Assembly: GCF_039541875.1 (NCBI RefSeq)
Contig: NZ_BAABHB010000012.1
Location: forward strand, 150,309 to 214,308
DNA: 64,000 bases
Direction of reading: 5' to 3'
DNA from: Nibrella viscosa
GTDB lineage: Bacteria; Bacteroidota; Bacteroidia; Cytophagales; Spirosomataceae
This document shows, one piece after another, positions 16,931 through 25,428 of this stretch. The notes beneath the pieces were generated by a model. It saw only the letters and a program-made list of their open reading frames with translations, did no database searches and was not told the DNA's origin. The translations under genes and the position numbers were made by a program. The first letter of the stretch is position 1, and each line of letters begins with the position of its first letter.

Positions 16931-17551
16931 ATGCCCCGTCGTCGCACATCCTTTGGTCTTGACGAGGAAACGCTCTGGGATCAATTCCGTGGTGGAAACG
17001 AGAAAGCGTTTGCCCAACTCTATCAGGAATACGTACAGGTGTTGTATCACTACTGTACACACTTCGCCAGCGATAAGGCGCTCATCAAAGATTGTATTCA
17101 CGATCTGTTTGTAGAACTCTGGAAACATCGCCAAAACATTGGTCCGACTACATCGGTCCGGTTTTACCTGATGGCTTCCATTAAGCGTAAACTGGTACGG
17201 CACCTGACGGCCGAACAGAAATTCAGCAGCCAGGATGACGCCCGCCCCGGCGAACTGCTGACCGGCAGCGACCCTTCGTACGAAAGCACCCTGATTTCGC
17301 AGGAAGAAGACCTGCACATGAACGACTGCCTGCAAAAGGCCATTGAGCGCCTGCCCCGCCGGCAGCGGGAGGCCGTTTACCTGCGGTACTATCAGAACAT
17401 GTCCAACGAGGAAATCTCGGAGTTGATGCAGATCAACATCCAGTCGGTATATAACCTGATCTTCGGGGCCCTCAGCAATCTGAAAAAATACATCTCTCCC
17501 GAAAAAGTTGTTTTAGGTATTAGTGTGCTGCTGAGTGGTCTCCTGATGTAA
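16931..17551 (+). CDS. ECF-type RNA polymerase sigma-70 factor
   Basis: A 206-residue extracytoplasmic-function sigma factor. Region 2 spans about residues 24-92 (FAQLYQEYVQVLYHYCTHF, then DCIHDLFVELWKHR), and region 4 about 128-180 (ERLPRRQREAVYLRYYQNMSNEEISELM with the helix-turn-helix). An additional hydrophobic tail, VLGISVLLSGLLM, ends the protein and could touch the membrane. No anti-sigma gene follows; rarA is next after 71 bp. Regulon unknown. Confidence 0.9.
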   Translation: MPRRRTSFGLDEETLWDQFRGGNEKAFAQLYQEYVQVLYHYCTHFASDKALIKDCIHDLFVELWKHRQNIGPTTSVRFYLMASIKRKLVRHLTAEQKFSSQDDARPGELLTGSDPSYESTLISQEEDLHMNDCLQKAIERLPRRQREAVYLRYYQNMSNEEISELMQINIQSVYNLIFGALSNLKKYISPEKVVLGISVLLSGLLM

Positions 17552-17622
17552 GCCTGCCCTACCAGACAATAAACCTTTTCTTCCGGGTTGCAATACTCCC
17601 CGTAGGCGGATAGTTTCGCCTT

Positions 17623-18894
17623 ATGAATCCTGCTATTACTCCTCTGGCCGAGCGGATGCGTCCACGCAACCTGGACAACGTTATTGGCCAGCAGAAACTG
17701 ATTGGCCCCAAAGGTCCATTGCGTCGGGCGGTTGAGTCGAACCGATTGCCGTCCATGATTTTCTGGGGACCGCCGGGGGTGGGTAAGACTACGCTGGCGC
17801 AACTCGTTGCCGAAGGCACCAAACGCCCGTTTGTCAGCCTCAGTGCCATCAGTGCTGGAGTAAAAGACATCCGCGATGTACTGAACCGTCCCTCCGGACT
17901 GTTTCCGCCTGTCGTTTTTATCGACGAAATTCACCGTTTCAATAAGGGTCAGCAGGATGCCCTGCTGGGTGCGGTGGAGAAAGGGCAGATAACGCTGATT
18001 GGGGCCACTACCGAAAACCCGTCCTTTGAAGTGAACTCGGCCCTGCTGTCGCGCTGTCAGGTCTATATCCTGGAATCACTCGGCCGCGACGAACTGGTTC
18101 AGCTCGTGAACCGGGCGCTGGAGCAGGACACCTACCTCAGCCAGAAGAAGATCCGGATGGAATCATACGACGCGCTGCTGCGGCTATCGGGCGGAGACGG
18201 CCGCAAACTGCTGAACCTGCTGGAACTGGTAGCCACCTCGCACGTCAGCGCTGATGAACTGGTGATTACCGATGATCTGGTCACCGAAGTAGCCCAGCAG
18301 AATATTGCCCGCTACGACAAATCCGGCGAGCAGCACTACGACATCATTTCGGCCTTTATCAAATCCCTGCGCGGCTCCGACCCCAACGCGGCTCTCTACT
18401 GGATGGCCCGCATGATCAACGCCGGCGAAGACCCGGAGTTTATTGCCCGGCGCATGCTGATACTGGCCTCCGAAGACATCGGCAACGCCAACCCTACGGC
18501 GCTCATCATGGCCCAGAACGCCATGCAGGCCGTCCGGATGATTGGCTACCCCGAATCCCGCATTATCCTGTCGCAGGTAGCCGTTTATCTGGCCACCTCC
18601 TCCAAAAGCAACGCCAGCTATGTCGCCATCAATGAAGCTATGGCGTTGGCCGAAAAAACCAGCCACCTGCCCGTACCGCTGCACCTGCGCAACGCGCCTA
18701 CCAAACTGATGAAGCAAATCGGCTACGGCGACAACTACCAGTACGCCCACGACTTTGCCGGTAACTTTGTCCAGCAGAACTTCATGCCCGAGGAGCTGAA
18801 GGGCCACAAACTCTACGAACCCGGCCAGAACGCCCGTGAAGCCGAGATTCGGAAGAACCTGCAGAAGTGGTGGGGAGAGTGGTATGAGTATTAA
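17623..18894 (+). CDS. rarA: replication-associated recombination protein A (AAA+ ATPase)
   Basis: A 423-residue MgsA/RarA/WRNIP1 ATPase, which acts at stalled replication forks. Walker A GPPGVGKT at residues 49-56, Walker B FIDEIH ending at 104, sensor and arginine-finger region GATTENPSFEVNSALLSRC, then the C-terminal tetramerisation part (YWMARMINAGEDPEFIARRMLILASEDIGNA). Its stop codon overlaps the argC stop on the opposite strand, so the two genes converge with no spacer. Confidence 0.94.
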   Translation: MNPAITPLAERMRPRNLDNVIGQQKLIGPKGPLRRAVESNRLPSMIFWGPPGVGKTTLAQLVAEGTKRPFVSLSAISAGVKDIRDVLNRPSGLFPPVVFIDEIHRFNKGQQDALLGAVEKGQITLIGATTENPSFEVNSALLSRCQVYILESLGRDELVQLVNRALEQDTYLSQKKIRMESYDALLRLSGGDGRKLLNLLELVATSHVSADELVITDDLVTEVAQQNIARYDKSGEQHYDIISAFIKSLRGSDPNAALYWMARMINAGEDPEFIARRMLILASEDIGNANPTALIMAQNAMQAVRMIGYPESRIILSQVAVYLATSSKSNASYVAINEAMALAEKTSHLPVPLHLRNAPTKLMKQIGYGDNYQYAHDFAGNFVQQNFMPEELKGHKLYEPGQNAREAEIRKNLQKWWGEWYEY

Positions 18895-19877
18895 AACCCA
18901 ACCGACTTCAACCGCAGCCCCGCATCTTCGGGTAAGCCGAAAATCAGGTTCATATTTTGCACCGCCTGGCCGGAGGCCCCTTTGGTCAGGTTGTCGATGG
19001 CGCTGGTGACGAGCAGTTGGCCGTCGTGTTTTTCCAGGTGAATCAGGCATTTGTTGGTGTTGACTACCTGCTTCAGGTCAATGGGCGCGTCGCTGACGTG
19101 GGTGAACGGGTGAGTGGCGTAGTACTCATGATACAGCGCTTTGGCCTCTTCCCGGCTCCCCGAAAACGTGGTGTACACATTGGCCATGATGCCCCGTGTA
19201 TAGTCGCCCCGGTACGGCACAAAATTGATGGCCTTGTCGAACCCGGCCTGCAAGGCGGCAACGCTTTGCCGAATCTCCTTCAGGTGTTGGTGCGTAAAGG
19301 CTTTGTAGATCGAGATGTTGTTGTTGCGCCAGGTGAAGTGCGTGGTCGGGCTTAGCGCCTGCCCCGCACCCGTTGAGCCTGTAATAGCACTGACGTGTAC
19401 CTCATCCTGCAGCAAACCGGCGTTCGCCAGCGGCAACAGGGCCAGTTCTATACTGGTCGCAAAACAGCCCGGATTGGCAATTTTGCCGGCCGACTGAATG
19501 CGCTCCCGCTGGAGTTCGGGCAAGCCATACACAAATCCGTTGGACTCGTCGCGGAAGTCGGTGCTGAGGTCAATGACCTTTACCGTTTCCGGCACCAGGT
19601 TCTCCGCCAGAAATTTAGCCGATTCGCCGTGGCCGGAGCAAAGGAAAATAACGTCCAGGTCCGGCTGGGCCAGCAGCGCAGCCGGTTCGTCGCCGGAAAA
19701 CAGCAGGTCGGTATCGCCCAATAAATCGGAATGGGTGTTATAAACCGGCTTACCGGCCTGGCTTTTGCTGTGGGCAAAGGCAACCCGTGCGTTGGGATGA
19801 TGGATTAATATCCGGAGCAGTTCACCGCCTGTGTAGCCGGCTCCGCCGATGATGCCGATGTTTATCGTTTTACTCAT
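18891..19877 (-). CDS. argC: N-acetyl-gamma-glutamyl-phosphate reductase
   Basis: NADPH-dependent third step of arginine biosynthesis. NAD(P) motif GIIGGAGYTGGELLR at about residues 7-21, the active-site cysteine in ANPGCFATSIELALLPL, and INFVPYRGDYTRGIMA in the C-terminal domain. ATG at 19877 is preferred over 19883 (MHM). The gene overlaps the end of the preceding glycosyltransferase gene by 8 bp. In some Bacteroidota the pathway runs on succinylated intermediates, so the exact acyl group is not settled. Confidence 0.93.
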   Translation of the reverse strand: MSKTINIGIIGGAGYTGGELLRILIHHPNARVAFAHSKSQAGKPVYNTHSDLLGDTDLLFSGDEPAALLAQPDLDVIFLCSGHGESAKFLAENLVPETVKVIDLSTDFRDESNGFVYGLPELQRERIQSAGKIANPGCFATSIELALLPLANAGLLQDEVHVSAITGSTGAGQALSPTTHFTWRNNNISIYKAFTHQHLKEIRQSVAALQAGFDKAINFVPYRGDYTRGIMANVYTTFSGSREEAKALYHEYYATHPFTHVSDAPIDLKQVVNTNKCLIHLEKHDGQLLVTSAIDNLTKGASGQAVQNMNLIFGLPEDAGLRLKSVGF

Positions 19878-21150
19878 GTGCAATTCGTTTGTACAAATCT
19901 ATGTGTTGCGCCGTATGCTTGTCCCAGGAGAAGCGTTTGGCCTGCTCCAGCGCCCGAACCGCCAGTTCCTGACGTTTGGTTTCTGAGTTAACCAGCGTCA
20001 GCATCGCCTGGCACAACGCATCCTGATCCGTAGGCGCTACCTGAATGGCTGCGTCGCCAACCACTTCGGGCAAGGATGATACGTTCGACGTAATTACCGG
20101 CAGCCCGCACTGCATGGCTTCCAGCGGAGGCAAGCCGAAACCCTCGTACAGCGACGGATACACAAACGCCACCGCTCCGGCATAGAGGGCGGCCAGGTCT
20201 TCGTCCGGTACAAATCCGGTAAAAACAATCCGCGACTGGAGTGCCGGTATGCGGCTCAATTCAGCAGTAATTTTCTCAAATTTCCAACCTTTGGTACCCA
20301 CCAGCACCAGTTTCACCTCCGCCGGAATGGCCTTTTCCTCCACCAGCCGGCTAAAGCAGCGAATCAGGTGGTCGATGTTTTTGCGGGGCTCCAGCGTAGC
20401 CAGACTAAGCAAATACGGTCCTTCGCCCAACTGGTACTTCACCCGTACCGCCTGCTTCCGGGAGGCATCGCTTACCGGGTAAAACAGGGAGGGCGAAGCT
20501 GCCAGGTGGATCGGTACGACCCGCTCCGGGCGGATGTGCGGGTAATGCGTACACAAATCCACTTTGGTAGCCTCCGATATGGTGACCACCCAGCCATCGG
20601 GCGGAATGGCCGCAATGGCTCGCTTTACCGAGTCTTCACCCGATAAAAACCACTCCGGGTGGATGATGGGAATCAGATCGCTGACAGTCTGCACCGTACG
20701 TACCCCGCGCATTCGGCCGATGGCTTCGGGAATGGCGTAAAAGGGCGCGTGATAGATGGTTCCGTGCGGCAGATTAACTCCACTAAAGTTGGCCTGCTCC
20801 GCGTTGAGTCGTTTGCGTGCCTGGTAAAACAGTTGTCGAATGCCTTTGGTGGACAGGCTGCTCCGCCCGAACGGCCGGAGCAAGGTATTCTCCAGCCCCG
20901 CCCAGAACTGTTCCTGCCGCCGGTTGACAAAGGGAATTGTCTGATCCGGGTAAGATTCACGGACATACCGCGTAGTCTCTGCCAAATGGCTGGGAGCCGC
21001 TAAGGACAGCGCAACCTCCGGCGACTCCAGCAGCCCGCGAATCAGATATTCAACGATTCGACTGATACCCGTTTTCGACTTATTGTAGTAGAAACCCATG
21101 CCCTGCGTACTGGCATCGATCACTACCGACAGTGGTTTTGTAGCTGGCAA
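19870..21150 (-). CDS. glycosyltransferase, GT4 (family 1) type
   Basis: A 426-residue GT-B fold glycosyltransferase. C-terminal donor-binding signatures are clear: YLLSLATLEPRKNIDHLI, GTKGWKFEKI, IVFTGFVPDEDLAALYAGAVAFVYPSLYEGFGLPPLEAMQCGLPVITSN with the E-x7-E motif. It probably transfers a sugar in surface polysaccharide or glycolipid synthesis. It lies between argG and argC and overlaps argC, so it is probably cotranscribed with arginine genes, an arrangement without an obvious biochemical reason. Confidence 0.88.
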   Translation of the reverse strand: MPATKPLSVVIDASTQGMGFYYNKSKTGISRIVEYLIRGLLESPEVALSLAAPSHLAETTRYVRESYPDQTIPFVNRRQEQFWAGLENTLLRPFGRSSLSTKGIRQLFYQARKRLNAEQANFSGVNLPHGTIYHAPFYAIPEAIGRMRGVRTVQTVSDLIPIIHPEWFLSGEDSVKRAIAAIPPDGWVVTISEATKVDLCTHYPHIRPERVVPIHLAASPSLFYPVSDASRKQAVRVKYQLGEGPYLLSLATLEPRKNIDHLIRCFSRLVEEKAIPAEVKLVLVGTKGWKFEKITAELSRIPALQSRIVFTGFVPDEDLAALYAGAVAFVYPSLYEGFGLPPLEAMQCGLPVITSNVSSLPEVVGDAAIQVAPTDQDALCQAMLTLVNSETKRQELAVRALEQAKRFSWDKHTAQHIDLYKRIAHE

Positions 21151-21170
21151 GTCTGTACAGTTATTCGTGT

Positions 21171-22397
21171 TTATTCGGCAGCGGCACCGTTGTTTTTACG
21201 GTCGGCCAGTTCCTGAACTTTCTCGTAAATCATTACCTGATTCGACATCACCTTCGAGAAACCGCGTACGTCATCGCCGGTCCAGGCGTTGTTCATTTCG
21301 CCGTAGCTGCCGAATACCGACGACATCAGGTCGTAATCCGATTCAATACCCAGCACCGTAAAGCGGTACGGTGCCAGTTGCACATGCACCTTACCGGTTA
21401 CGTGCGCCTGCGTCTCGGTCAGAAACGTCTCGATGTTGCGCATCACGGGGTCGATAAACTGGCCTTCGTGGAGCATGGTGCCGTACCAGTTGGCCAACTG
21501 GTCTTTCCAGTACAACTGCCATTTGGTGAGCACATGTTTTTCGAGCGTATGGTGGGCCTTAATAATAATCAGCGGAGCCGGCGCTTCAAACCCAACGCGG
21601 CCTTTGATACCAATAATAGTATCCCCCACGTGGATATCCCGCCCGATGCCAAACGGACCGGCCAGTTCCGTCAGCTTTTTGATAGCATCGACGGGGTTGG
21701 CAAAGGTTTGGTCGCCAATACCCTTCAGTTCGCCCTGCTCAAAGTGGAGCGTTGTGGTTTCCGGGTCGGTTTTGGTCACCTGCGTCGGCCAGGCCGATTC
21801 GGGCAGGTAACCGTTGGAGGTCAGCGTTTCTTTGCCGCCGACGGAGGTTCCCCACAGCCCTTTGTTGATAGAGTAAGCGGCTTTATGCCACTCCTGATCT
21901 ACCCCTTTGGCTTTGAGGTAATCGATCTCGGCTTCGCGCGACAGCCGCAGGTCGCGGATGGGCGTGATGATTTCGGCCTGGGGCAGTATAATCCGGAACG
22001 CCATATCGAACCGCACCTGGTCGTTGCCGGCGCCGGTGCTGCCGTGCGCAATGGCGTTGGCCCCGATGCTGCGGGCGTACTCACCCACCGCTACAGCCTG
22101 AAAGATACGCTCGGCGCTCACCGACAGCGGGTAAGTATTGTACTTCAGCACGTTGCCGAACACCAGGTATTTCAGGCATTGCTGGTAGTAGTCGTCGGTT
22201 TTGGCGATGGTGGCATGGTGGGCAACGCCCAGGGAGTAGGCACGGTCTTCAATCGCCTGCAACTCGGCATCCGAAAAGCCGCCGGTATCGACCAGGACTG
22301 AGTGAACTTCGTAGCCTTTATCTTCCGATAAATACTTTACACAAAACGAGGTATCCAGCCCTCCGCTGAACGCCAAAACTACTTTTTGCTGGGCCAT
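21171..22397 (-). CDS. argG: argininosuccinate synthase
   Basis: Joins citrulline and aspartate with ATP in arginine biosynthesis. The P-loop is AFSGGLDTS at residues 9-17; NAIAHGSTGAGNDQVRFD and KALGHG-like segments of the family follow, and the C-terminal multimerisation region contains HEGQFIDPVMRNIETFLTETQ. Length 408 residues, normal. The gene follows the GNAT gene after a spacer with an intrinsic terminator, and precedes the glycosyltransferase after 20 bp. Confidence 0.94.
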   Translation of the reverse strand: MAQQKVVLAFSGGLDTSFCVKYLSEDKGYEVHSVLVDTGGFSDAELQAIEDRAYSLGVAHHATIAKTDDYYQQCLKYLVFGNVLKYNTYPLSVSAERIFQAVAVGEYARSIGANAIAHGSTGAGNDQVRFDMAFRIILPQAEIITPIRDLRLSREAEIDYLKAKGVDQEWHKAAYSINKGLWGTSVGGKETLTSNGYLPESAWPTQVTKTDPETTTLHFEQGELKGIGDQTFANPVDAIKKLTELAGPFGIGRDIHVGDTIIGIKGRVGFEAPAPLIIIKAHHTLEKHVLTKWQLYWKDQLANWYGTMLHEGQFIDPVMRNIETFLTETQAHVTGKVHVQLAPYRFTVLGIESDYDLMSSVFGSYGEMNNAWTGDDVRGFSKVMSNQVMIYEKVQELADRKNNGAAAE

Positions 22398-22453
22398 TTA
22401 CTGTATAAGCTCGAATAAGAAAAAATAAGGTAAAGCGTAATTCTGCTGCAAAC

Positions 22454-22489
22454 ATAAAAAATCCCTTCCGACGAACCGCCGAAAGGGAC
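22454..22489 (-). terminator. intrinsic terminator between GNAT gene and argG
   Basis: Read on the minus strand, CCCTTTCGGCGGTTCGTCGG closes a stem with AAGGG and runs into TTTTTTAT. It lies after the GNAT gene and 57 bp before argG, so it may cap the first gene's message or attenuate argG. Confidence 0.75.
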
Positions 22490-22540
22490 TTGATTATCAA
22501 TCCAAACTATTAATTCAATCGATAATTCACCCAGGCAGCA

Positions 22541-23245
22541 TCAGGCGGTTTCCAACTCCCGCTCCTGCTTCCTGGCGCGCTGCCGGTCCTGAATACGCAG
22601 CAGTATCCGCTGCTTCAGGCGCATCCAGCGTTCATATAATTTAGACTCCTTGAGAAAATTCCACTTCTCCTTCTTGCCGGTCTTTTTCTTCTCTTCAGGG
22701 TCGTATAGCATACCTGTACACAGGCAGTGTTTACGATTGGTCCGGGTCAGCACATCGTAATTCACGCAGCTCGAACAGCCTTTCCAGAACGCATCATCGG
22801 CCGGCAGTTCGCTCAGCGTAACCGGCTCATACCCCAGGTCGGAGTTGATTTTCATCACCGCCAGGCTAGTGGTCAGGCCAATGATCTTAGCGTCGGGATA
22901 CTTGGTGCGCGACAGTTCAAAAGCTTTGGCTTTGATACGGGTAGCAATCCCGCTCTTGCGGTGATCCGGGTGGACAATCAGGCCCGAGTTGGCCACAAAT
23001 TTGCCGTGTTCCCAGGTTTCAATGTAACAGAAACCCACCCACTCGCCGGCGGTGGTTGTCGCGACGATCGCTTTCCCCTCCAGCATTTTCTCCATCAGGT
23101 AAATCGGCGAACGCTTGGCAATACCGGTCCCCCGGGCTTTGGCGCTCTGCTCCATTTCCTTACAGATAGTATCCGCCAGCCGCAGATGGTTTTCGTTTGC
23201 TACCTGAACTATATATTGGTCGTTTACTACTTCTTGTGTAATCAT
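22541..23245 (-). CDS. GNAT-family N-acetyltransferase linked to arginine genes
   Basis: A 234-residue acetyltransferase: acetyl-CoA site VHPDHRKSGIATRIKAKAFEL (residues about 93-113), preceded by GFCYIETWEHGKFVANSGLIV. A cysteine-containing segment (CSSCVNYDVLTRTNRKHCLC) and a basic C-terminal tail follow. Genes of this type often stand directly upstream of argG in Bacteroidota, which suggests an N-acetylglutamate synthase-like role, but that is inference from position. Confidence 0.75.
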   Translation of the reverse strand: MITQEVVNDQYIVQVANENHLRLADTICKEMEQSAKARGTGIAKRSPIYLMEKMLEGKAIVATTTAGEWVGFCYIETWEHGKFVANSGLIVHPDHRKSGIATRIKAKAFELSRTKYPDAKIIGLTTSLAVMKINSDLGYEPVTLSELPADDAFWKGCSSCVNYDVLTRTNRKHCLCTGMLYDPEEKKKTGKKEKWNFLKESKLYERWMRLKQRILLRIQDRQRARKQERELETA

Positions 23246-23658
23246 CGTCGTTTATTGAGAAACGAGTATCACGATTAACGTTTAACTCAAACGGAGACGT
23301 TTTTATCCGCGTTGTTGTGACGAAAAAGATTTGATTAGAGAAACAAATACGAGCGAGAAAGTTTTGCCCCGTAGGCAAAAACGGATTATATGGTCCTTTC
23401 GGACCTAAACCAGAATGGCGTAGTGTGGTAAAAAGTCGGTATGTTAACTTGATAGGCCATTGTATTGGTTTACCAAAGGAAGTGTTTTCGTTGAAAACGG
23501 AGGCAATGTTAGGTAAATTACCTGACCTGTGCAATGATAAAACAGCTTTTTTTTGGAATAGTTCAGGTGTTTTGTTTTTATTTTTTGAAAACAACCGCCT
23601 GATACCTATCCTCGTTTTTTTGTATAAATTTGTCTATGTAAGTCTGGCACCCACATTC
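23246..23658. other. 413-bp divergent intergenic region upstream of GNAT-argG and aat
   Basis: No gene seen. The region contains two short hairpins: TTTTGCC-CCGTA-GGCAAAA (23362-23380) and GGTCC-TTTC-GGACC (23392-23405). A TAAATTTG match to the -7 element at 23625-23632 lies 26 bp before the aat start; a matching -33 element is not obvious. In-frame ORF sequence upstream of aat in this interval has no family match and is AT-rich, so I leave it non-coding. Confidence 0.5.
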
Positions 23659-24288
23659 ATGAACAAGCTAACCGCCGACGACCTGATATACGGCTACATC
23701 AACGGCATCTTCCCGATGGCCGACGCTGACGGTACGCTATACTGGTACTCGCCGGACCCCAGAGCTATCATTCCGATCGACACCTACAAACCGTCCCGTT
23801 CGCTCCGTCCGGTCCTGAATAAAAAAGAGTTTGACATCCGGGTCAATTCCGAATTCAGTCAGGTGATGCGGTACTGTGCCGCCCCCCGCAGCTACGGCGA
23901 CAGCACCTGGATTTCCGATGAAATTATTACGGCCTATACCGAACTGCACCGCATGGGGCTCGCCCACAGCATTGAAGCCTACCAGAATAACCGGCTGGTT
24001 GGTGGCCTGTATGGCGTGGCATTAGGCTCCGCTTTTTTCGGAGAATCGATGTTTCACCTCGTCAGCAATGCCTCTAAGGTAGCGTTCCACTACCTGATGG
24101 TCATGCTGCAGGAGAACCAGTTTGATCTCCTCGATACGCAGTTTATCAACGATAATGTCAAGCGGTTCGGGGCCATTGAAATCCCGAAAGCCGAATACCT
24201 GAAACGGCTGAAACAGGCACTCCGCCGAAAAGCCCGCTTTACCGAACCCATGCTGGAACACCTCTTCCGGCACCAGCCCAACGATTAA
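23659..24288 (+). CDS. aat: leucyl/phenylalanyl-tRNA--protein transferase
   Basis: Adds Leu or Phe to N-terminal Lys/Arg of proteins and so marks them for ClpS/ClpAP decay. Family hallmarks: YGYINGIFPMADADG near the start, YWYSPDPRAIIPID, GDSTWISDEIITAY, GLYGVALGSAFFGESMFH and LLDTQFINDNVKRFGA. The ATG at 23659 gives 209 residues, as usual; an in-frame extension of 78 codons upstream is unrelated sequence. Confidence 0.93.
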   Translation: MNKLTADDLIYGYINGIFPMADADGTLYWYSPDPRAIIPIDTYKPSRSLRPVLNKKEFDIRVNSEFSQVMRYCAAPRSYGDSTWISDEIITAYTELHRMGLAHSIEAYQNNRLVGGLYGVALGSAFFGESMFHLVSNASKVAFHYLMVMLQENQFDLLDTQFINDNVKRFGAIEIPKAEYLKRLKQALRRKARFTEPMLEHLFRHQPND

Positions 24289-24368
24289 TACGGCCATTTC
24301 TACCGTAGACTCACTACAACTTTTGGGTTTTACCAATTCAAGTAGCGGCATAAACGCGCTAAACCATG

Positions 24369-24376
24369 TACCTTTG
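24369..24376 (+). promoter_or_regulatory. TAnnTTTG -7 promoter element before proB
   Basis: TACCTTTG matches the Bacteroidota -7 consensus exactly and ends 5 bp before the proB ATG, which would give a nearly leaderless transcript. No good -33 TTTG at the expected distance was found. Confidence 0.45.
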
Positions 24377-24381
24377 CGGGC

Positions 24382-25416
24382 ATGACAAAGCCCATTTTGG
24401 TCATTAAGTTTGGGACAGCGTCCATTACCAAACCCACCGGCGAACTGAACGAGACCGTCATTGCCGACATTGCCCGGCAGGTAGCCGCTCTGCACCCACA
24501 TTACCGCATTGTCCTGGTATCATCGGGGGCCGTCGGGGCCGGCAAATCGTTTATCCACAATTACCGGGGTGATCTTACCCAGCGCAAGGCAGCCGCAGCC
24601 ATCGGCAACCCCCTGCTGCTCAGCGTCTACAGCCGCTACTTTGCCGCGTACCAGATTCCGGTAGCGCAGAGCCTCTGCGAACGCCACCACTTTGCCGACC
24701 GCAACCAGTTCCTGCAACTCAAGCAGACCTACGACGAACTCTGGACCAACGGCATCATTCCAATCGCCAACGAAAACGACGTTGTCAGCAGCCGGGAGTT
24801 AAAGTTCTCGGACAACGATGAACTGGCTACCCTAATCGCCGTAGGGTTTAAGGCCGAACTGTTGATGCTCTGTACCTCTGTGGGTGGGCTATTGGATAGA
24901 GAAGGCCGGATTATCCGCCACGTCACGGAGCTGTCTGAAGAGGTCTTCGGTGTTGTGCGTACTGATAAATCGGCGCTGGGACTTGGCGGCATGAGTTCCA
25001 AGCTGACGTTTGCCAAACTGGCGACCCGCATGGGTATCCGGGCAGTAATTTTCGGTCTCAACGAACCTGATGGTATTGTCCGGGCGCTTCATGGCGACAC
25101 GGGTACGCTGTTTACCGCCCATACCAGTTCACTATCGGCGCGTAACCGGTGGCTGGGAAGCGGGAGTTTGGTAACGGGTCGCCTGCAAGTTGACGCGGGT
25201 GCAGTGAAGGCGCTACAACGCCGGAGCAGCCTGCTGGCCGTGGGGGTGCGGGCCATATTAGGCGAGTTTGAAGCGGGGGAGGTCGTCGAGATAATTGATG
25301 CTGACCAGACGGTGGTTGGCGTGGCGCGGGCGCGGCTGTCATCGGCCCGGCTAACCGAGCGACTTAATCAGCAAAATGTTGAAGTGGCGAATGCCAATGA
25401 TATTGTACTTTTGTAA
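24382..25416 (+). CDS. proB: glutamate 5-kinase
   Basis: First step of proline synthesis, phosphorylating glutamate. Amino-acid kinase domain (residues 1-250) with LVIKFGTASITKP, VLVSSGAVGAGK, PIANENDVVSS and FSDNDELATLIA; a C-terminal PUA domain follows (about 265-340, TGRLQVDAGAVKAL and VVGVARARLSS). Length 344 residues. proA follows after 12 bp, so they form an operon. Confidence 0.94.
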   Translation: MTKPILVIKFGTASITKPTGELNETVIADIARQVAALHPHYRIVLVSSGAVGAGKSFIHNYRGDLTQRKAAAAIGNPLLLSVYSRYFAAYQIPVAQSLCERHHFADRNQFLQLKQTYDELWTNGIIPIANENDVVSSRELKFSDNDELATLIAVGFKAELLMLCTSVGGLLDREGRIIRHVTELSEEVFGVVRTDKSALGLGGMSSKLTFAKLATRMGIRAVIFGLNEPDGIVRALHGDTGTLFTAHTSSLSARNRWLGSGSLVTGRLQVDAGAVKALQRRSSLLAVGVRAILGEFEAGEVVEIIDADQTVVGVARARLSSARLTERLNQQNVEVANANDIVLL

Positions 25417-25428
25417 AACACACTCCGT

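Noticed and set aside
23362..23405. Riboswitch or T-box leader before the arginine genes
   Set aside because: Only two short hairpins are seen; none of the conserved elements of known leaders could be identified.
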